Shown here: positions 41,354 to 58,573 of the stretch, one piece after another
Position numbering within the stretch: the first letter of the stretch is position 1
Layout of the letters: each line of letters starts with the position of its first letter
The notes under the pieces: generated by a model
The model's input: only the letters and a program-made list of their open reading frames with translations
Told to the model about the DNA's origin: nothing
Databases searched by the model: none
NCBI GenBank assembly: GCA_964034945.1
Contig: OZ035961.1
Span: 60,190,084-60,254,083 of the forward strand
Source: Chrysopilus asiliformis
Lineage: Eukaryota; Arthropoda; Insecta; Diptera; Rhagionidae
DNA length: 64,000 nucleotides
Reading direction: 5' to 3'
Translations under genes and position numbers: made by a program

Positions 41354-44300
41354 TGATATAGTGATTATAATATTGATATAGTGATTATAATATAGATATA
41401 GTGATTATAATATTGATATAGTTATTATAATATTAATATAGTTATTATAATATTGATATAGTGATTATAATATTGCTATAGTGATATTAATTTTGATATA
41501 GTGATTATAACATAGATATAGTGATTATAATATTAATATAGTGGTTATAATATAAATGTAGTGGTTATAACATTGATATAGTGATTATTAAATTGATATA
41601 GTGATTATAATATTGATATAGTGATTATAATATCGATATAGTGATTATAATAACGATATAGTGATTATAATAGTGAAATAGTGATTATAATATCGATATA
41701 GTGATATTAATATTGATATACTGATTATAATATTGCTATAGTGATATTAATATTGATATTGTGATTATTAAATTGATATAGTGATTATTAAATTGATATA
41801 GTAATTATAATATCGATATAGTGATTATAAATCGATATAGTGATTATAATATCGATATAGTGATTATAAATCGATATAGTGATTATAATATCGATATAGT
41901 GATTATAATATTGCTATAGTGATATTAATATTGATTATAATATTGAATTAATATTGATATAGTGATTTTAATATTAATATACTGATTATAATATTGCTAT
42001 AGTGATATTAATATTGAGATAGTGATTATAATATTGCTATAGTGATTAAAATATTGATATAGTGATTATTAAATTGATATAGTGATTATAATATCGATAT
42101 ATTGATTATAATATCGATATAGTGATTATAATATCGATATAGTGGTTATAATATCGATATAGTGATTATAATATTAATATAGTGACTATAATATTGATAC
42201 AGTGTTTATAATATAGATATAGTGATTATAATATCAATATAGTGATTATAATATTGATATATTGATTATAATATTGATATAGTGATTTAATATTGACATA
42301 GTGATTATAATATTGATATAGTGATTATAATATTGATATAGTGATTTAATATTGCTATAGTGATTATAATATTGATATAACGATTATTAAATTGATATAG
42401 AGATTATAATATTGATATAGTGAATATAATATTGCTATAGTGATATTAATATTGATATAGTGATTATAATATTGCTATAGTGATATTAATATTGAGATAG
42501 TGATTATAATATTGCTAGAGTGATTATAATATTGATATAGTGATTATTAAATTGATGTAGTGATTATTAAATTGATATAGTGATTATTAAATTGATATAG
42601 TGATTATAATATCGATATAGTGATTATAATATCGATATAGTGATTATAATATCGATATAGTGATTATAATATCGATATAGTGGTTATAATATCGATATAG
42701 TGATTATAATATTGATACAGTGATTATAATATTGATATACTGATTATAATATTGATATAGTAATATTAATAATGATATTGTGATTATAATATCAATATAG
42801 TGATTATAATATTAATATAGTGATATTAATATTGAGATAGTGATTATAATATTGCTATAGTGATTATAATATTGATATAGTTATTATAATATTAATATAG
42901 TTATTATAATATTGATATAGTGATTATAATATTGCTATAGTGATATTAATTTTGATATAGTGATTATTAAATTGATATAGTGATTATAATATTGATATAG
43001 TGATTATAATATAGATATAGTGATTATAATATTGATATAGTGATTATAATATAGATATAGTGATTATAATATTGATATAGTTATTATAATATTAATATAG
43101 TTATTATAATATTGATATAGTGATTATAATATTGCTATAGTGATATTAATTTTGATATAGTGATTATAACATAGATATAGTGATTATAATATTAATATAG
43201 TGGTTATAATATAAATGTAGTGGTTATAACATTGATATAGTGATTATTAAATTGATATAGTGATTATAATATTGATATAGTGATTATAATATCGATATAG
43301 TGATTATAATAACGATATAGTGATTATAATAGTGAAATAGTGATTATAATATCGATATAGTGATATTAATATTGATATACTGATTATAATATTGCTATAG
43401 TGATATTAATATTGATATTGTGATTATTAAATTGATATAGTGATTATTAAATTGATATAGTAATTATAATATCGATATAGTGATTATAAATCGATATAGT
43501 GATTATAATATCGATATAGTGATTATAAATCGATATAGTGATTATAATATCGATATAGTGATTATAATATTGCTATGGTGATATTAATATTGATATAGTG
43601 ATTATTAAATTGATATAGTGATTATAATATTGCTATAGTGATATTAATATTGATTATAATATTGAATTAATATTGATATAGTGATTTTAATATTAATATA
43701 CTGATTATAATATTGCTATAGTGATATTAATATTGAGATAGTGATTATAATATTGCTATAGTGATTAAAATATTGATATAGTGATTATTAAATTGATATA
43801 GTGATTATAATATCGATATATTGATTATAATATCGATATAGTGATTATAATATCGATATAGTGGTTATAATATCGATATAGTGATTATAATATTAATATA
43901 GTGACTATAATATTGATACAGTGTTTATAATATAGATATAGTGATTATAATATCAATATAGTGATTATAATATTGATATATTGATTATAATATTGATATA
44001 GTGATTTAATATTGACATAGTGATTATAATATTGATATAGTGATTATAATATTGATATAGTGATTTAATATTGCTATAGTGATTATAATATTGATATAAC
44101 GATTATTAAATTGATATAGAGATTATAATATTGATATAGTGAATATAATATTGCTATAGTGATATTAATATTGATATAGTGATTATAATATTGCTATAGT
44201 GATATTAATATTGAGATAGTGATTATAATATTGCTAGAGTGATTATAATATTGATATAGTGATTATTAAATTGATGTAGTGATTATTAAATTGATATAGT

Positions 44301-44390
44301 GATTATTAAATTGATATAGTGATTATAATATCGATATAGTGATTATAATATCGATATAGTGATTATAATATCGATATAGTGATTATAATA
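41330..44390 (+). repeat. 1659/1719-bp tandem copies
   Basis: AGTGAAATAG markers at 41672 and 43331 are 1659 bp apart, and TTGATTATAATATTGAATTA at 41931 and 43650 are 1719 bp apart; the 60-bp difference is three extra monomers in the second copy near 43590. Both copies resemble parts of the 9269-bp unit, so this is a further rearranged descendant. Ends are approximate. Confidence 0.7.
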
Positions 44391-44574
44391 TTGATATATT
44401 GATTATAATATTGATATAGTGATTATAATATTGATATATTGATTATAATATTAATAATTTGATTATAATATTGATATATTGCTATTAATATTGATATAGT
44501 GATTATAATATTAATATAGTGATTATAATATTGATATAGTGATTATAATATTATATAGTGATTTAATATTGCTA

Positions 44575-46096
44575 TAGTGATTATAATATTGATATAGTGA
44601 TTATAATATTGCTATAGTGATTATAATATTGATATAGTGATTATAATATTGATATATTGATTATTAAATTGATATATTGATATATTGATTATAATATTGA
44701 TATAGTGCTATTAATATTGATATAGTGATTATAATATTGATATAGTTATTATAATATTAATATAGTGATTATAATATTGCTATAGTGATATTAATATTGA
44801 TATACTGATTATAATATCGCTATAGTGTTATTAATATTGATATTATGATTATAATATCAATATAGTGATTATAATATTGATATAGTGATTTAATATTGCT
44901 ATAGTGATTAAAATATTGAATAGTGATTATTAAATTGATATAGTGATTATAATATTGCTATATTGATTATAATATAGATATAGAGATTATAATATTAATG
45001 TAGTGGTTATAATATTAATATAGTGGTTATAATATTGATATAGTGATTATTAAATTGATATAGTGATTATAATATCGATATAGTGTTTATAATATCGATA
45101 TAGTGATTATAATATCGATATAGTGATTATAATACTGATTTAGTGATTTAATATTGCTATAGTGATTATAATATTTAATAGTGATTATTAAATTGATATC
45201 GTGATTATAGTATTGCTATAGTGATTATAATATAGATATAGAGATTATAATATTCATATAGTGGTTATAATATTGATATAGTGATTATAATATTGCTATA
45301 GTGATATTAATATTGACATAGTGATTATAATATTGATATAGTCATTTAATATTGCTATAGTGATTATAATATTGATATAGTGATTATTAAATTGATATAG
45401 TGATTATAAATTGATATAGTGATTATACTATCGATATAGTGATTTTATAATATCGATATACTGATTATAATATTGCTATAGTGATATTAATATTCATATA
45501 GTGATTATAATATTGCTATGGTGATATTAATATTGATATAGTGATTAGTAAATTGATATAGTGATTATAATATCGATATAGTGATTATAAAATTAGTATA
45601 GTGATTATAATATTAATAATGATTATAATTTAATATAGTGGTTATAATATTAATATAGTGATTATAAAATTGCTATAAAGATTATATTATTGATACAGTG
45701 ATTATAATATAGATATAGTGATTATAATATAGATATAGTGATTATAATATTAATATATTGGTTATAATATTAATATAGTGGTTATAATATTGATATAATG
45801 ATTATAATATCGCTATAGTGATATTAATATTGACATAGTGATTATAATATTGATGTAGTGATTATAATATTGATATAGTGATTTAATATTGCTTATAATA
45901 TTGATATAGTGATTATTAAATTGATATAGTGATTATAATATTGATATAGTGATTTAATATTGCTATAGTGATTATAATATTGATATAGTGATTATTAAAA
46001 TGATATAGTGATTATAATATTGATATAGTGATTATAATATTGATATAGTGATTATTAAATTGATATAGTGATTATAATTCTGATATAGTGACTTAA
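44575..46096 (+). repeat. Segment copied at 51675-53196 (offset 7100)
   Basis: Markers move by exactly 7100 bp: GATATATTGATATATTGATT at 44671 and 51771, GATTATACTATCG followed by GATTTTATAA at 45421 and 52521, AAAATTAGTATAG near 45589 and 52689. The copies part at 46097, where TGACTTAATTGATATAGAG replaces TGACTTAATATTGC; that point is a recombination junction into a block of the 9269-bp type. Confidence 0.8.
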
Positions 46097-46312
46097 TTGA
46101 TATAGAGATTATAATATTGATATAGTGAATATAATATTGCTATAGTGATATTAATATTGATATAGTGATTATAATATTGCTATAGTGATATTAATATTGA
46201 GATAGTGATTATAATATTGCTAGAGTGATTATAATATTGATATAGTGATTATTAAATTGATGTAGTGATTATTAAATTGATATAGTGATTATTAAATTGA
46301 TATAGTGATTAT

Positions 46313-48240
46313 AATATCGATATAGTGATTATAATATCGATATAGTGATTATAATATCGATATAGTGATTATAATATCGATATAGTGGTTATAATATCGA
46401 TATAGTGATTATAATATCGATATAGTGATTATAATAGTGATATGTTGATTATAATATTGCTATAGTATTAATATTGGTATAGTGATTATAATATTGATAT
46501 AGTAATTATTAAATTGATATCGTAATTATAATATTGATATAGTGATTATAATATTGATATAGTGATTATAATATTGATATAGTGATTCAATATTGCTACA
46601 GTGATATTAATATTCATATAGTGAGTATAATTGCTATGGTGATATAGTGATTAAAATATTGATATAGTGATTATACTATCGATATAGTGATTATAATATC
46701 GATATAGTGATTATAATATAGATATATTGATTATAATATTGCTATGGTGATATTAATATTGATATAGTGATTATTAAATTGATATAGTGATAATAATATT
46801 GATATAGTGATTATAATATCGATATAGTGATTATAATATTAATAATGATTATAATTTAATATAGTGGTTATAATATTAATATAGTGGTTATAATATTAAT
46901 ATAGTTATTGTAATATTGATATAGTGATTATAATATAGATATATTGATTATAATATTGATATGGATGTTAATATTGATATACTGATTATAATATTGCTAT
47001 ATTGATATTAATATTCATATAGTGATTATAATATTGCTATGGTGATATTAATATTGATATAGTGATTAGTAAATTGATATAGTGATTATAATATCGATAT
47101 AGTGATTATAATATTAGTATAGTGATTATAATATTAATAATGATTATAATTTAATATAGTGGTTATAATATTAATATAGTGATTATAAAATTGCTATAAA
47201 GATTATAATATTGACACAGTGATTATAATATAGATATAGTGATTATAATATAGATATAGTGATTATAATATTAATATATTGGTTATAATATTAATATAGT
47301 GGTTATAATATTGATATAGTGATTATAATATCGCTATAGTGATATTAATATTGACATAGTGATTATAATATTGATGTAGTGATTATAATATTGATATAGT
47401 GATTTAATATTGCTATAGTGATTATAATATTGATATAGTGATTATTAAATTGATATAGTGATTATAATATTGATATAGTGATTTAATATTGCTATAGTGA
47501 TTATAATATTGATATAGTGATTATTAAAATGATATAGTGATTATAATATTGTTATAGTGATTATAATATTGATATAGTGATTATTAAATTGATATAGTGA
47601 TTATAATTCTGATATAGTGATTTAATATTGCTATGGTGATATTAATATTGATATAGTGATTAGTAAATTGATATAGTGATTATAATATCGATATAGTGAT
47701 TATAATATCGATATAGTGATTATAATATTGATATATTGATTATAATATTGATATAATGATTATAATATTGATATATTGATTATAATATTGATAATTTGAT
47801 TATAATATTGATATAGTGCTATTAATATTGATATAGTGATTATAATATTAATATAGTGATTATAATATTGATATAGTGATTATAATATTATATAGTGATT
47901 TAATATTGCTATAGTGATTATAATATTGATATAGTGATTATTAAATTGATATAGTGATTATAATATTGATATAGTGATTATAATATCGATATAGTGATTA
48001 TAATATCGATATAGTGATTATAAAGTGATATATTGATTATAATATCGATATAGTGATTATAATATTGCTATAGTTATTATAATATTAATATAGTGATTAT
48101 AATATTGCTATGGTGATATTAATATTGATATAGTGATTATGAAATTGATATAGTGATTATGATATTGCTATAGTGATATTAATATTGACATAGTGATTAT
48201 AATATTGATATAGTGATTATAATATTGATATAGTGATTAT
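46313..48240 (+). repeat. 1928-bp tandem duplication, unit 1
   Basis: The unit starts with the CGATATAG run and includes the GTATTAATATTGG marker at 46465, matched at 48393 (offset 1928). GATTTAATATTGC at 47401 matches 49329. It resembles the last part of the 9269-bp unit joined to the TATGAAATTG block. Confidence 0.8.
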
Positions 48241-50228
48241 AATATCGATATAGTGATTATAATATCGATATAGTGATTATAATATCGATATAGTGATTAT
48301 AATATCGATATAGTGGTTATAATATCGATATAGTGATTATAATATCGATATAGTGATTATAATAGTGATATGTTGATTATAATATTGCTATAGTATTAAT
48401 ATTGGTATAGTGATTATAATATTGATATAGTAATTATTAAATTGATATCGTAATTATAATATTGATATAGTGATTATAATATTGATATAGTGATTATAAT
48501 ATTGATATAGTGATTCAATATTGCTACAGTGATATTAATATTCATATAGTGAGTATAATTGCTATGGTGATATAGTGATTAAAATATTGATATAGTGATT
48601 ATACTATCGATATAGTGATTATAATATCGATATAGTGATTATAATATAGATATATTGATTATAATATTGCTATGGTGATATTAATATTGATATAGTGATT
48701 ATTAAATTGATATAGTGATAATAATATTGATATAGTGATTATAATATCGATATAGTGATTATAATATTAATAATGATTATAATTTAATATAGTGGTTATA
48801 ATATTAATATAGTGGTTATAATATTAATATAGTTATTGTAATATTGATATAGTGATTATAATATAGATATATTGATTATAATATTGATATGGATGTTAAT
48901 ATTGATATACTGATTATAATATTGCTATATTGATATTAATATTCATATAGTGATTATAATATTGCTATGGTGATATTAATATTGATATAGTGATTAGTAA
49001 ATTGATATAGTGATTATAATATCGATATAGTGATTATAATATTAGTATAGTGATTATAATATTAATAATGATTATAATTTAATATAGTGGTTATAATATT
49101 AATATAGTGATTATAAAATTGCTATAAAGATTATAATATTGACACAGTGATTATAATATAGATATAGTGATTATAATATAGATATAGTGATTATAATATT
49201 AATATATTGGTTATAATATTAATATAGTGGTTATAATATTGATATAGTGATTATAATATCGCTATAGTGATATTAATATTGACATAGTGATTATAATATT
49301 GATGTAGTGATTATAATATTGATATAGTGATTTAATATTGCTATAGTGATTATAATATTGATATAGTGATTATTAAATTGATATAGTGATTATAATATTG
49401 ATATAGTGATTTAATATTGCTATAGTGATTATAATATTGATATAGTGATTATTAAAATGATATAGTGATTATAATATTGTTATAGTGATTATAATATTGA
49501 TATAGTGATTATTAAATTGATATAGTGATTATAATTCTGATATAGTGATTTAATATTGCTATGGTGATATTAATATTGATATAGTGATTAGTAAATTGAT
49601 ATAGTGATTATAATATCGATATAGTGATTATAATATCGATATAGTGATTATAATATTGATATATTGATTATAATATTGATATAATGATTATAATATTGAT
49701 ATATTGATTATAATATTGATAATTTGATTATAATATTGATATAGTGCTATTAATATTGATATAGTGATTATAATATTAATATAGTGATTATAATATTGAT
49801 ATAGTGATTATAATATTATATAGTGATTTAATATTGCTATAGTGATTATAATATTGATATAGTGATTATTAAATTGATATAGTGATTATGATATTGCTAT
49901 AGTGATATTAATATTGACATAGTGATTATAATATTGATATAGTGATTATAATATTGATATAGTGATTATAATATTGATATAGTGATTATAATATCGATAT
50001 AGTGATTATAAAGTGATATATTGATTATAATATCGATATAGTGATTATAATATTGCTATAGTTATTATAATATTAATATAGTGATTATAATATTGCTATG
50101 GTGATATTAATATTGATATAGTGATTATGAAATTGATATAGTGATTATGATATTGCTATAGTGATATTAATATTGACATAGTGATTATAATATTGATATA
50201 GTGATTATAATATTGATATAGTGATTAT
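48241..50228 (+). repeat. 1928-bp tandem duplication, unit 2 (1988 bp)
   Basis: Second copy of 46313-48240. After about 49888 the offset changes from 1928 to 1988 (TAAAGTG at 48021 and 50009), because three extra monomers bearing TATGATATTGCTATAG and TGACATAG are present. The insert is a whole number of monomers, as expected of unequal exchange. Confidence 0.78.
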
Positions 50229-50252
50229 AATATTGATATAGTGATTATAATA

Positions 50253-51541
50253 TCGATATAGTGATTATAATATTGCTATAGTTATTATAATATTAATATA
50301 GTGATTATAATATTGCTATGGTGATATTAATATTGATATAGTGATTATGAAATTGATATAGTGATTATGATATTGCTATAGTGATATTAATATTGACATA
50401 GTGATTATAATATTGATATAGTGATTATAATATTGATATAGTGATTTAATATGGCTATAGTGATTATAATATTGATATAGTGATTATAATGATATAGTGA
50501 TTGTTAAATTGATATAGTGATTATAATATTGATATAGTGATTATAATATTGATATAGTGATTATAATATTGCTATGGTTATTATAAAATTGATACAGTGA
50601 TTATAATATAGATATAGTGATTATATTATATATATAGTGATTAGAATATTGATATAGTTATTATAATATTAATATAGTGATTATAATATTAATATAGTGG
50701 TTATAATATTGATATAGTGATTATAATATTGATATAGTGATTTAATATTGCTACAGTGATTATAATATTGATATAGTGATTATAATATTGCTATGGTGAT
50801 ATTAATATTGATATAGTGATTATTAAATTGATATAGTGATTATAATATTGCTATAGTGATATTAATATTGACATAGTGAATATAATATTGATACAGTGAT
50901 TATAATATAGATATAGTGATTATATTATATATATAGTGATTATAATATTGATATATTGATCATAATATTGATATTAATATTGATATAGTGATATTAATAT
51001 TGATATAGTGATTATAATATTGCTATAGTGATTATAATATCGATATAGTGATTATAATATTGATATATTGATTATAATATTGATATAGTGATTATAATAT
51101 TGATATATTGATTATAATATTAATAATTTGATTATAATATTGATATATTGCTATTAATATTGATATAGTGATTATAATATTAATATAGTGATTATAATAT
51201 TGATATAGTGATTATAATATTATATAGTGATTTAATATTGCTATAGTGATTATAATATTGATATAGTGATTATTAAATTGATATAGTGATTATAATATTG
51301 ACATAGTGATTATAATATTGATATAGTGATTATAATATTGATATAGTGATTTAATATTGCTATAGAGATTATAATATTAATATAGTGGTTATAATATTAA
51401 TATAGTGGTTATAATATTGATATAGGGATTATAATATTGCTATAGTGACATTAATATTCATATAGTGATTATAATATTGCTTTGGTGATATTAATATTGA
51501 TATAGTGATTATTAAATTGATATAGTGATTATAATATTGCT
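50253..51541 (+). repeat. Copy of 38266-39553
   Basis: Carries the same unique strings (AATATGGCTA at 50448, ATCATAATAT at 50959, GCTTTGGTGATATTAAT near 51480) in the same order as 38.3-39.5 kb. Here the array carries on regularly beyond 51541, so this copy looks like the undisturbed form. Confidence 0.75.
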
Positions 51542-51674
51542 ATAGTGATATTAATATTGACATAGTGATTATAATATTGATACAGTGATTATAATATAGA
51601 TATAGTGATTATATTATATATATAGTGATTATAATATTGAAATATTGATTATAATATTGATATTAATATTGATA

Positions 51675-53196
51675 TAGTGATTATAATATTGATATAGTGA
51701 TTATAATATTGCTATAGTGATTATAATATTGATATAGTGATTATAATATTGATATATTGATTATTAAATTGATATATTGATATATTGATTATAATATTGA
51801 TATAGTGCTATTAATATTGATATAGTGATTATAATATTGATATAGTTATTATAATATTAATATAGTGATTATAATATTGCTATAGTGATATTAATATTGA
51901 TATACTGATTATAAAATCGCTATAGTGTTATTAATATTGATATTATGATTATAATATCAATATAGTGATTATAATATTGATATAGTGATTTAATATTGCT
52001 ATAGTGATTAAAATATTGAATAGTGATTATTAAATTGATATAGTGATTATAATATTGCTATATTGATTATAATATAGATATAGAGATTATAATATTAATG
52101 TAGTGGTTATAATATTAATATAGTGGTTATAATATTGATATAGTGATTATTAAATTGATATAGTGATTATAATATCGATATAGTGTTTATAATATCGATA
52201 TAGTGATTATAATATCGATATAGTGATTATAATACTGATTTAGTGATTTAATATTGCTATAGTGATTATAATATTTAATAGTGATTATTAAATTGATATC
52301 GTGATTATAGTATTGCTATAGTGATTATAATATAGATATAGAGATTATAATATTCATATAGTGGTTATAATATTGATATAGTGATTATAATATTGCTATA
52401 GTGATATTAATATTGACATAGTGATTATAATATTGATATAGTCATTTAATATTGCTATAGTGATTATAATATTGATATAGTGATTATTAAATTGATATAG
52501 TGATTATAAATTGATATAGTGATTATACTATCGATATAGTGATTTTATAATATCGATATACTGATTATAATATTGCTATAGTGATATTAATATTCATATA
52601 GTGATTATAATATTGCTATGGTGATATTAATATTGATATAGTGATTAGTAAATTGATATAGTGATTATAATATCGATATAGTGATTATAAAATTAGTATA
52701 GTGATTATAATATTAATAATGATTATAATTTAATATAGTGGTTATAATATTAATATAGTGATTATAAAATTGCTATAAAGATTATATTATTGATACAGTG
52801 ATTATAATATAGATATAGTGATTATAATATAGATATAGTGATTATAATATTAATATATTGGTTATAATATTAATATAGTGGTTATAATATTGATATAATG
52901 ATTATAATATCGCTATAGTGATATTAATATTGACATAGTGATTATAATATTGATGTAGTGATTATAATATTGATATAGTGATTTAATATTGCTTATAATA
53001 TTGATATAGTGATTATTAAATTGATATAGTGATTATAATATTGATATAGTGATTTAATATTGCTATAGTGATTATAATATTGATATAGTGATTATTAAAA
53101 TGATATAGTGATTATAATATTGATATAGTGATTATAATATTGATATAGTGATTATTAAATTGATATAGTGATTATAATTCTGATATAGTGACTTAA
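51675..53196 (+). repeat. Copy of 44575-46096
   Basis: Offset 7100 copy. Downstream it continues with TGACTTAATATTGCTATGG, also seen at 53507 and 58384, so this copy carries the original right flank and the 44.6-kb copy is the truncated one. Confidence 0.8.
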
Positions 53197-55369
53197 TATT
53201 GCTATGGTGATATTAATATTGATATAGTGATTAGTAAATTGATATAGTGATTATAATATCGATATAGTGATTATAATATCGATATAGTGATTATAATATT
53301 GATATAGTGATTATTAAATTGATATAGTGATTATAATATTGATATAGTGATTTAATATTGCTATAGTGATTATAATATTGATATAGTGATTATTAAAATG
53401 ATATAGTGATTATAATATTGATATAGTGATTATTAAAATGATATAGTGATTATAATATTGATATAGTGATTATTAAATTGATATAGTGATTATAATTCTG
53501 ATATAGTGACTTAATATTGCTATGGTGATATTAATATTGATATAGTGATTAGTAAATTGATATAGTGATTATAATATCGATATAGTGATTATAATTATAA
53601 TATAGTGGTTATAATATTGATATAGTGATTATAATATTGCTATAGTGATATTAATATAGATATAGAGATTATAATTATAATATAGTGGTTATAATATTGA
53701 TATAGTGATTATAATATTGCTATAGTGATATTAATATTGACATAGTGATTATAATATTGATATAGTGATTTAATATTGCTATAGTGATTAAAATATTGAT
53801 ATAGTGATTATTAAATTGATATAGTGATTATAAATTGATATAGTGATTATACTATCGATATAGTGATTATAATATCGATATAGTGATTATAATATAGATA
53901 TATTGATTATAATATTGATATGGATATTAATATTGATATACTGATTATAATATTGCTATAGTGATATTAATATTCATATAGTGATTATAATATTGCTATG
54001 GTGATATTAATATTGATTAGTAAATTGATTAGTAATAGTGATTAGTAAATTGATATAGTGATTATAATATCGATATAGTGATTATAAAATTAGTATAGTG
54101 ATTATAATATTAATAATGATTATAATTTAATATAGTGGTTATAATATTAATATAGTGATTATAAAATTGCTATAAAGATTATAATATTGATACAGTGATT
54201 ATAATATAGATATAGTGATTATAATATAGATATAGTGATTATAATATTAATATATTGGTTATAATATTAATATAGTGGTTATAATATTGATATAGTGATT
54301 ATAATATCGCTATAGTGATATTAATATTGACATAGTGATTATAAATTTGATATAGTGATTTAATATTGCTTATAATATTGCTATAGTGATTATAATATTG
54401 ATATAGTGATTATAATATTGATATAGTGATTTAATATTGCTATAGTGATTATAATATTGATATAGTGATTATATTGATATAGCGATTATAATATCGATAT
54501 AGTGATTATAATAGTGATATAGTAATTATAATATCGATATAGTGATTATAAAATTGATATAGTGATTATAATATTGATATAGTGATTATAATATTGCTAT
54601 GGTGATATTAATATTGATATAGTGATTATTAAATTGATATAGTGATTATAATATTGCTATAGTGATATTAATATTGACATAGTGATTATACTATTGATAC
54701 AGTGATTATAATATTGATATAGTGATTTAATATTGCTATAGTGATATTAATATTGATATAGTGATTATAATATTGCTATAGTGATTATAATATTGATACA
54801 GTGATTATAATATAGATATAGTAATTATATTATAGTTATAGTGATTATAATATTGATATAGTGATATTAATATTGATATACTGATTATAATATTGCTATA
54901 GTGTTATTAGTATTGATATTATGATTATAATATCAATATAGTGATTATAATATTGATATAGTGATTGTAATATCGATATAGTGATTATAATAGTGATATA
55001 TTGATTATAATATTGATATAGTGATATTAATGTTGATATTCTGATTATAATATTGCTATAGTGATATTAATATTGATATACTGATTATAATATTGATATA
55101 GTGTTATTAGTATTGATATTATGATTATAATATCAATATAGTGATTATAATATTGATATAGTGATTATAATATCGATATAGTGATATTAATATTGACATA
55201 GTGATTATAATATTGATATAGTGATTATAATATTGATATAGTGATTTAATATTGCTATAGTGATTATAATATTGATATAGTGATTATTAAATTGATATAG
55301 TGATTATAATATTGATATAGTTATTATAATATTGATATAGTGATTATAATATTGATATATTGATTTAAT

Positions 55370-55850
55370 ATTGATACAGTGATTATAAATAATATTGATA
55401 TAGTGATTATAATATTGAGATAGTGATTATAATATTGACATATTGATTAAATATTGATATAGTGATATTAATATTGGTTTAGTGATTATAATATTGATAT
55501 AGTGCTATTAATATTGATATAGTGATTATAATATTGATATATTGATTATAATATTGATATTAATATTGATATAGTGATATTAATATTGATATAGTGATTA
55601 TAATATTGCTATAGTGATTATAATATTGATACAATGATTATAATATTGATATAGTGATTATAATATTGATATCGTGATTATAATATTGATATAGTGCTAT
55701 TAATATTGATACAGTGATTATAAATAATATTGATATAGTGATTATAATATTGAGATAGTGATTATAATATTGACATATTGATTAAATATTGATATAGTGA
55801 TATTAATATTGGTTTAGTGATTATAATATTGATTAGTGCTATTAATATTG
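55370..55850 (+). repeat. 335-bp tandem repeat with out-of-phase junction
   Basis: The irregular GATTATAAATAATATTGATA occurs at 55381 and 55716 (offset 335), each time followed by GAGATAG, TGACATATTG, TTAAATATTG and TGGTTTAGTG variants. The second copy has lost TATA from a following monomer (ATTGATTAGTGC near 55832). Ends are approximate. Confidence 0.65.
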
Positions 55851-58573
55851 ATATAGTGATTATAATATTGATATAGTTATTATAATATTAATATAGTGAT
55901 TATAATATTGCTATAGTGATATTAATATTGATATACTGATTATAATATTGCTATAGTGTTATTAGTATTGATATTATGATTATAATATTGATATAGTGAT
56001 TATAATATCGATATAGTGATTATAATAGTGATATATTGATTATAATATTGATATAGTGATATTAATGTTGATATTCTGATTATAATATTGCTATAGTGAT
56101 ATTAATATTGACATAGTGATTATAATATTGATATAGTGATTATAATATTGATATAGTGATTTAATATTGCTATAGTGATTATAATATTGATATAGTGATT
56201 ATTAAATTGATATAGTGATTATAATATTGATATAGTGATTTAATATTGCTATAGTGATAATAATATTGATATAGTGATTATTAAATTGATATAGTGATTA
56301 TAATATTGATATAGCGATTATAATATCGATATAGTGATTATAATAACGACATAGTGATTATAATAGTGATATAGTGATTATAATATCGATATAGTGATTA
56401 TAATATTGCTATAGTTATAATAATATTAATATAGTGATTATAATATTGATATAGTGATTATAATATTGATATAGTGATTATAATATTGATATAGTGATTT
56501 AATATTGCTATAGTGATTATAATATTGATATAGTGATTATAATGATATAGTAATTATTAAATTGATATAGTGATTATAATATTGATATAGTGATTATAAT
56601 AACGATATAGTGATTATAATAGTGATATGGTGATATTAATATTGATATAGTGATTATTAAATTGATATAGTGATTATAATATTGATATAGTGATTTAATA
56701 TTGCTACAGTGATTATAATATTGATATAGTGATTATAATATTGCTATGGTGATATCAATATTTATATAGTGATTATTAAATTGATATAGTGATTATAATA
56801 TTGCTATAATGATATTAATATTGACATAGTGATTATAATATTGATACAGTGATTATAATATAGATATAGTGATTATATTATATATATAGTGATTATAATA
56901 TTGATATATTGATTATAATATTGATATTAATATTGATATAGTGATTATTAAATTGATATAGTGATTATAATATTGCTATAGTTATTATAAAATTGATACA
57001 GTGATTATAATATAGATATAGTGATTATATTATAGATATAGTGATTATAATATTGATATAGTTATTATAATATTAATATAGTGATTATAATATTAATATA
57101 GTGGTTATAATATTGATATAGTGATTATAATATTGATATAGTGATTTAATATTGCTACAGTGATTATAATATTGATATAGTGATTATAATATTGCTATGG
57201 TGATATTAATATTGATATAGTGATTATTAAATTGATATAGTGATTATAATATTGCTATAGTGATATTAATATTGACATAGTGATTATACTATTGATACAG
57301 TGATTATAATATAGATATAGTGATTATATTATATATGTAGTGATTATAATATTGCTATAGTGATTATAATATTGATACAGTGATTATAATATAGATATAG
57401 TGATTATATTATAGTTATAGTGATTATAATATTGATATAGTTATTATAATATTGATATAGTGATTATAATATTGATATAGTGATTATAATATTGAGATAG
57501 TGATTATAATATTGACATATTGATTAAATATTGATATAGTGATATTAATATTGGTATAGTGATTATAATATTGATATATTGATTATAATATTGATATATT
57601 GATTATAATATTGATATAGTGCTATTAATATTAATATAGTGATTATAATATTGCTATAGTGATATTAATATTGATATACTGATTATAATATTGCTATAGT
57701 GTTATTAATATTGATATAGTGGTTATAATATTAATATAGTGGTTATAATATTGATATAGATATTAATGTTGATATACTGATTATAATATTGCTATAGTGA
57801 TATTAATATTCATATAGTGATTATAATATTGCTATGGTGATATTAATATTGATATAGTGATTAGTAAATTGATATAGTGATTATAATATCGATATAGTGA
57901 TTATAAAATTAGTATAGTGATTATAATATTAATAATGATTATAATTTAATATAGTGGTTATAATATTAATATAGTGATTATAAAATTGCTATAAAGATTA
58001 TTATATTGATACAGTGATTATAATATAGATATAGTGATTATAATATAGATATAGTGATTATAATTTAATATATTGGTTATAATATTAATATAGTGGTTAT
58101 AATATTGATATAGTGATTATAATATCGCTATAGTGATATTAATATTGACATAGTGATTACAATATTGATGTAGTGATTATAATATTGATATAGTGATTTA
58201 ATATTGCTTATAATATTGATATAGTGATTATTAAATTGATATAGTGATTATAATATTGATATAGTGATTTAATATTGCTATAGTGATTATAATATTGATA
58301 TAGTGATTATAATATTGATATAGTGATTATAATATTGATATAGTGATTATTAAATTGATATAGTGATTATAATTCTGATATAGTGACTTAATATTGCTAT
58401 GGTGATATTAATATTGATATAGTGATTAGTAAATTGATATAGTGATTATAATATCGATATAGTGATTATAATATCGATATAGTGATTATAATATTGATAT
58501 ATTGATTATAATATTGATATAGTGATTATAATATTGATATATTGATTATAATATTGATAATTTGATTTTATAA

